Part shown: positions 62,565-64,000 of the stretch, piece by piece
Layout of the letters: each line of letters starts with the position of its first letter
How positions within the stretch are numbered: position 1 is the first letter of the stretch
Source of the DNA: UBA1858 sp963976865
GTDB lineage: Bacteria; Pseudomonadota; Gammaproteobacteria; UBA4575
NCBI GenBank assembly: GCA_963976865.1
Contig: CAXBLY010000001.1
Location: 434,001 to 498,000, forward strand
Reading direction: 5' to 3'
Length of the DNA: 64,000 nt
Program-made: the position numbers and the translations under genes
The notes under the pieces: generated by a model
Told to the model about the DNA's origin: nothing
Seen by the model: the letters and a program-made list of their open reading frames with translations, nothing else
The model's database searches: none

Positions 62565-63659
62565 CTAGAGGCGCATGGGCATAACAACATATTTACGATT
62601 TTCCATATCAGGACAAACAATAAGCAAACTACTATTGGTATCCTGCAGATGGAAATGCACTTCACTGGATTTAATTGTGTTAAGTACATCCACCAGATAA
62701 CTTACATTAAAACCGATTTCCAGCTCAGGGCCACTATAAGAAATATCCAGCTCTTCTTCCGCTTCTTCCTGCTCAGGGTTATGTGCTTGAATTTTAAGAA
62801 GATTTTCACTAAACCCAAGACGCACACCTCGGTATTTTTCATTGCTGAGAATAGATGCTCGCATTAAACATGAACGCAATACTTCACGATCAATAGAGGC
62901 AATATATTGATGCCCCTCGGGAACAACGCGCTGGTAGTCTGGAAACTTTCCATCAATTAGCTTGGTAACAAAGCGAATATCACCAAAATTTGCCTGGAGG
63001 TGATTCTGGCTAAAAGCCAGCTCTACATTTCCGGTAGAAGCCGAGAGTATTCTCATAAATTCCTGAACTGCTTTTTTAGGAACAATGACCTGCCTGTCTG
63101 ATACGGAATCATCCAGACTGGTATCTGCCATGGATAACCGATGTCCATCAGTGGCCACTGTTCTTAATTTGCCACCTTCGGCTTCCATCATTAATCCATT
63201 TAGGTAATAACGAACATCTTGCTGCGCCATCGCAAATGATGTGTCTTCAATTAATGAGTGCAGCTGGTCTTTATCGACAGAAATTGTTTGATCCACAGAT
63301 ATTTCATCGACTAGTGGAAACTCATTGGCTGCCAGCGTCGCCAGAGAAAAGCGGCTTTTAGCTGACTTGATTTCTACTTTTTCTCCATGAAATGAAAACT
63401 TGATATCGCTACCTTCCGGTAACGATTTACAGATATCCAGGAGTTTTCTGCCAGGAATAGTGATCGGTTCACCCTCTGGAGTAATATCAATCGTTGCTGA
63501 AACCTCCAGTTCCAAATCAGTCGCAGTAATCACTAGTCGCCCATTAACATTCCTAAGTAAAAAGTTAGAAAGAATAGGCATGGTCTGTCTGCGCTCAACA
63601 GCGCCAACAATCAGCTGTACTGGTTTGAGTAATTCTTCTCTCTGAATACTGAACTTCAT
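62565..63659 (-). CDS. dnaN: DNA polymerase III beta clamp
   Basis: 364 aa sliding clamp. MKFSIQREELLKPVQLIVGAVERRQTMPILSN, FIVTKLIDGKFPDYQRV-like segment (RFVTKLIDGKFPDYQRVVP) and the C-terminal YVVMPMRL peptide-binding end are typical. Preceded by the 213-bp dnaA-dnaN gap with DnaA boxes. Confidence 0.99.
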   Translation of the reverse strand: MKFSIQREELLKPVQLIVGAVERRQTMPILSNFLLRNVNGRLVITATDLELEVSATIDITPEGEPITIPGRKLLDICKSLPEGSDIKFSFHGEKVEIKSAKSRFSLATLAANEFPLVDEISVDQTISVDKDQLHSLIEDTSFAMAQQDVRYYLNGLMMEAEGGKLRTVATDGHRLSMADTSLDDSVSDRQVIVPKKAVQEFMRILSASTGNVELAFSQNHLQANFGDIRFVTKLIDGKFPDYQRVVPEGHQYIASIDREVLRSCLMRASILSNEKYRGVRLGFSENLLKIQAHNPEQEEAEEELDISYSGPELEIGFNVSYLVDVLNTIKSSEVHFHLQDTNSSLLIVCPDMENRKYVVMPMRL

Positions 63660-63872
63660 ATCTTTTTAATAATATTTTTTTGATATATAAGATTATTGTT
63701 ATTATATAGCTAAATTTCTGTGTATATCGTATTAATTGTTAATAAAAACAGTACGTTATCTAAAGGATAAGTTGTGGATATCTATTTTACTATTAACAAT
63801 AACCCGAAACCAATCTATGTTTGAGCTGTGGGAATATAGTTATCCAGTAACTATGAACGACTTATCCACAAG
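63660..63872. other. dnaA-dnaN intergenic region with DnaA boxes
   Basis: 213 bp. A perfect DnaA box TTATCCACA is at 63862-63870, an 8/9 box on the other strand (TGTGGATAT) at 63773-63781 and a 7/9 TTATCCAGT at 63840-63848. The dnaN-proximal 90 bp (63660-63750) are very AT-rich, as in an unwinding element. It could be (part of) oriC or the dnaN regulatory region; in pseudomonads oriC proper is often on the other side of dnaA. Confidence 0.5.
63862..63870 (+). promoter_or_regulatory. Perfect DnaA box
   Basis: TTATCCACA, exact consensus, 3 bp beyond the dnaA stop codon. Part of the small box cluster in the dnaA-dnaN gap. Confidence 0.75.
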
Positions 63873-64000
63873 TTAATTGCTAAGTATACGTAATAGATTC
63901 ACATAGTCGTCATTTATTTTAAAGTCACTTTGCCTTAACTCCTTGGTTTTTCGGCATGCATGAAGCACCGTGGTGTGGTCTCTACCGCCAAATGCCTCAC
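63873..64000 (-). CDS. dnaA: Chromosomal replication initiator DnaA (C-terminal 42 codons only)
   Basis: The minus-strand frame from the window edge reads EAFGGRDHTTVLHACRKTK and continues to DDYVNLLRILSN and a TAA at 63875-63873. GGRDHTTVLHA is the diagnostic DNA-binding signature of DnaA domain IV. The rest of the gene lies beyond the window. It is followed by dnaN, recF and gyrB, the ancestral origin order. Confidence 0.97.
   Translation of the reverse strand, partial: EAFGGRDHTTVLHACRKTKELRQSDFKINDDYVNLLRILSN

Overview
This is a chromosomal window from a Gammaproteobacterium of moderate to low GC. RpoD is close to the E. coli and Pseudomonas protein, and the gene order matches blocks conserved in pseudomonads and relatives: dnaA-dnaN-recF-gyrB; fmt-def-LysM-dprA-(smg-topA)-tsaC-hemF-aroE; comF/bioB-bioF; radC-coaBC-dut-algC-argB; and pyrE next to a Crc/ExoIII gene. 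The genus cannot be fixed from the sequence alone. Both window edges cut a gene: dnaG on the left lacks its first codons, and on the right only the last 42 codons of dnaA are present. The origin-proximal block therefore lies at the right edge.

Layout. 1-3743: dnaG, rpoD and a CAU-anticodon tRNA that looks like the lysidine-type tRNA-Ile2. 3788-4897: a RES/Xre toxin-antitoxin pair with two matching palindromes upstream, directly behind the tRNA. 5272-15234: an accessory-looking stretch with an HDOD-GGDEF cyclase, metY, a degenerate AAA-like bitopic protein downstream of a perfect CRP-type palindrome, a PqiA-like membrane protein with an exported hydratase-like protein, three small unknown genes (one a 26-residue membrane peptide), a porin with a long leader, and an unknown exported protein. 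15258-22942: a minus-strand block pip-dtd, hisB-hisH-hisA-hisF-hisE, tatABC, gpmI. 22967-25190: a TtcA-like thiolase, an LpxL-like acyltransferase and a methyltransferase. 25205-33807: minus-strand def-fmt-(28-residue ORF)-DUF4390-ntrY-ntrX-trkA-trkH. 33915-42492: LysM lipoprotein, dprA, smg, topA, tsaC, hemF, hemB, aroE. 42489-46906: gamma-carbonic anhydrase, ubiA, comF, bioB, bioF. 46907-52940: radC, coaBC, dut, algC, argB, a DUF4124 protein, pyrE. 53023-58882: two ExoIII-family nucleases, AmpG-like permease, DUF4197, an L,D-transpeptidase, an orphan ParA and an SH3/TM protein. 59031-64000: gyrB, recF, dnaN and the dnaA tail, with DnaA boxes in the dnaA-dnaN gap.

How the genes work together. 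Most of the window is housekeeping: replication and transcription (dnaG, rpoD, topA, gyrB, dnaN), histidine, haem, biotin, pyrimidine and CoA synthesis, Tat export, potassium uptake and formylmethionine handling. The points most worth a second look are regulatory or small: an NtrX whose AAA+ domain has lost Walker A, Walker B and GAFTGA motifs; a 12-bp hairpin burying the dprA Shine-Dalgarno sequence; two tiny ORFs in translationally suggestive positions; the RES/Xre module with paired operators; the CRP-type site; and a crc-locus nuclease that keeps its catalytic residues. Non-ATG starts, several TTG with good ribosome sites, are frequent.
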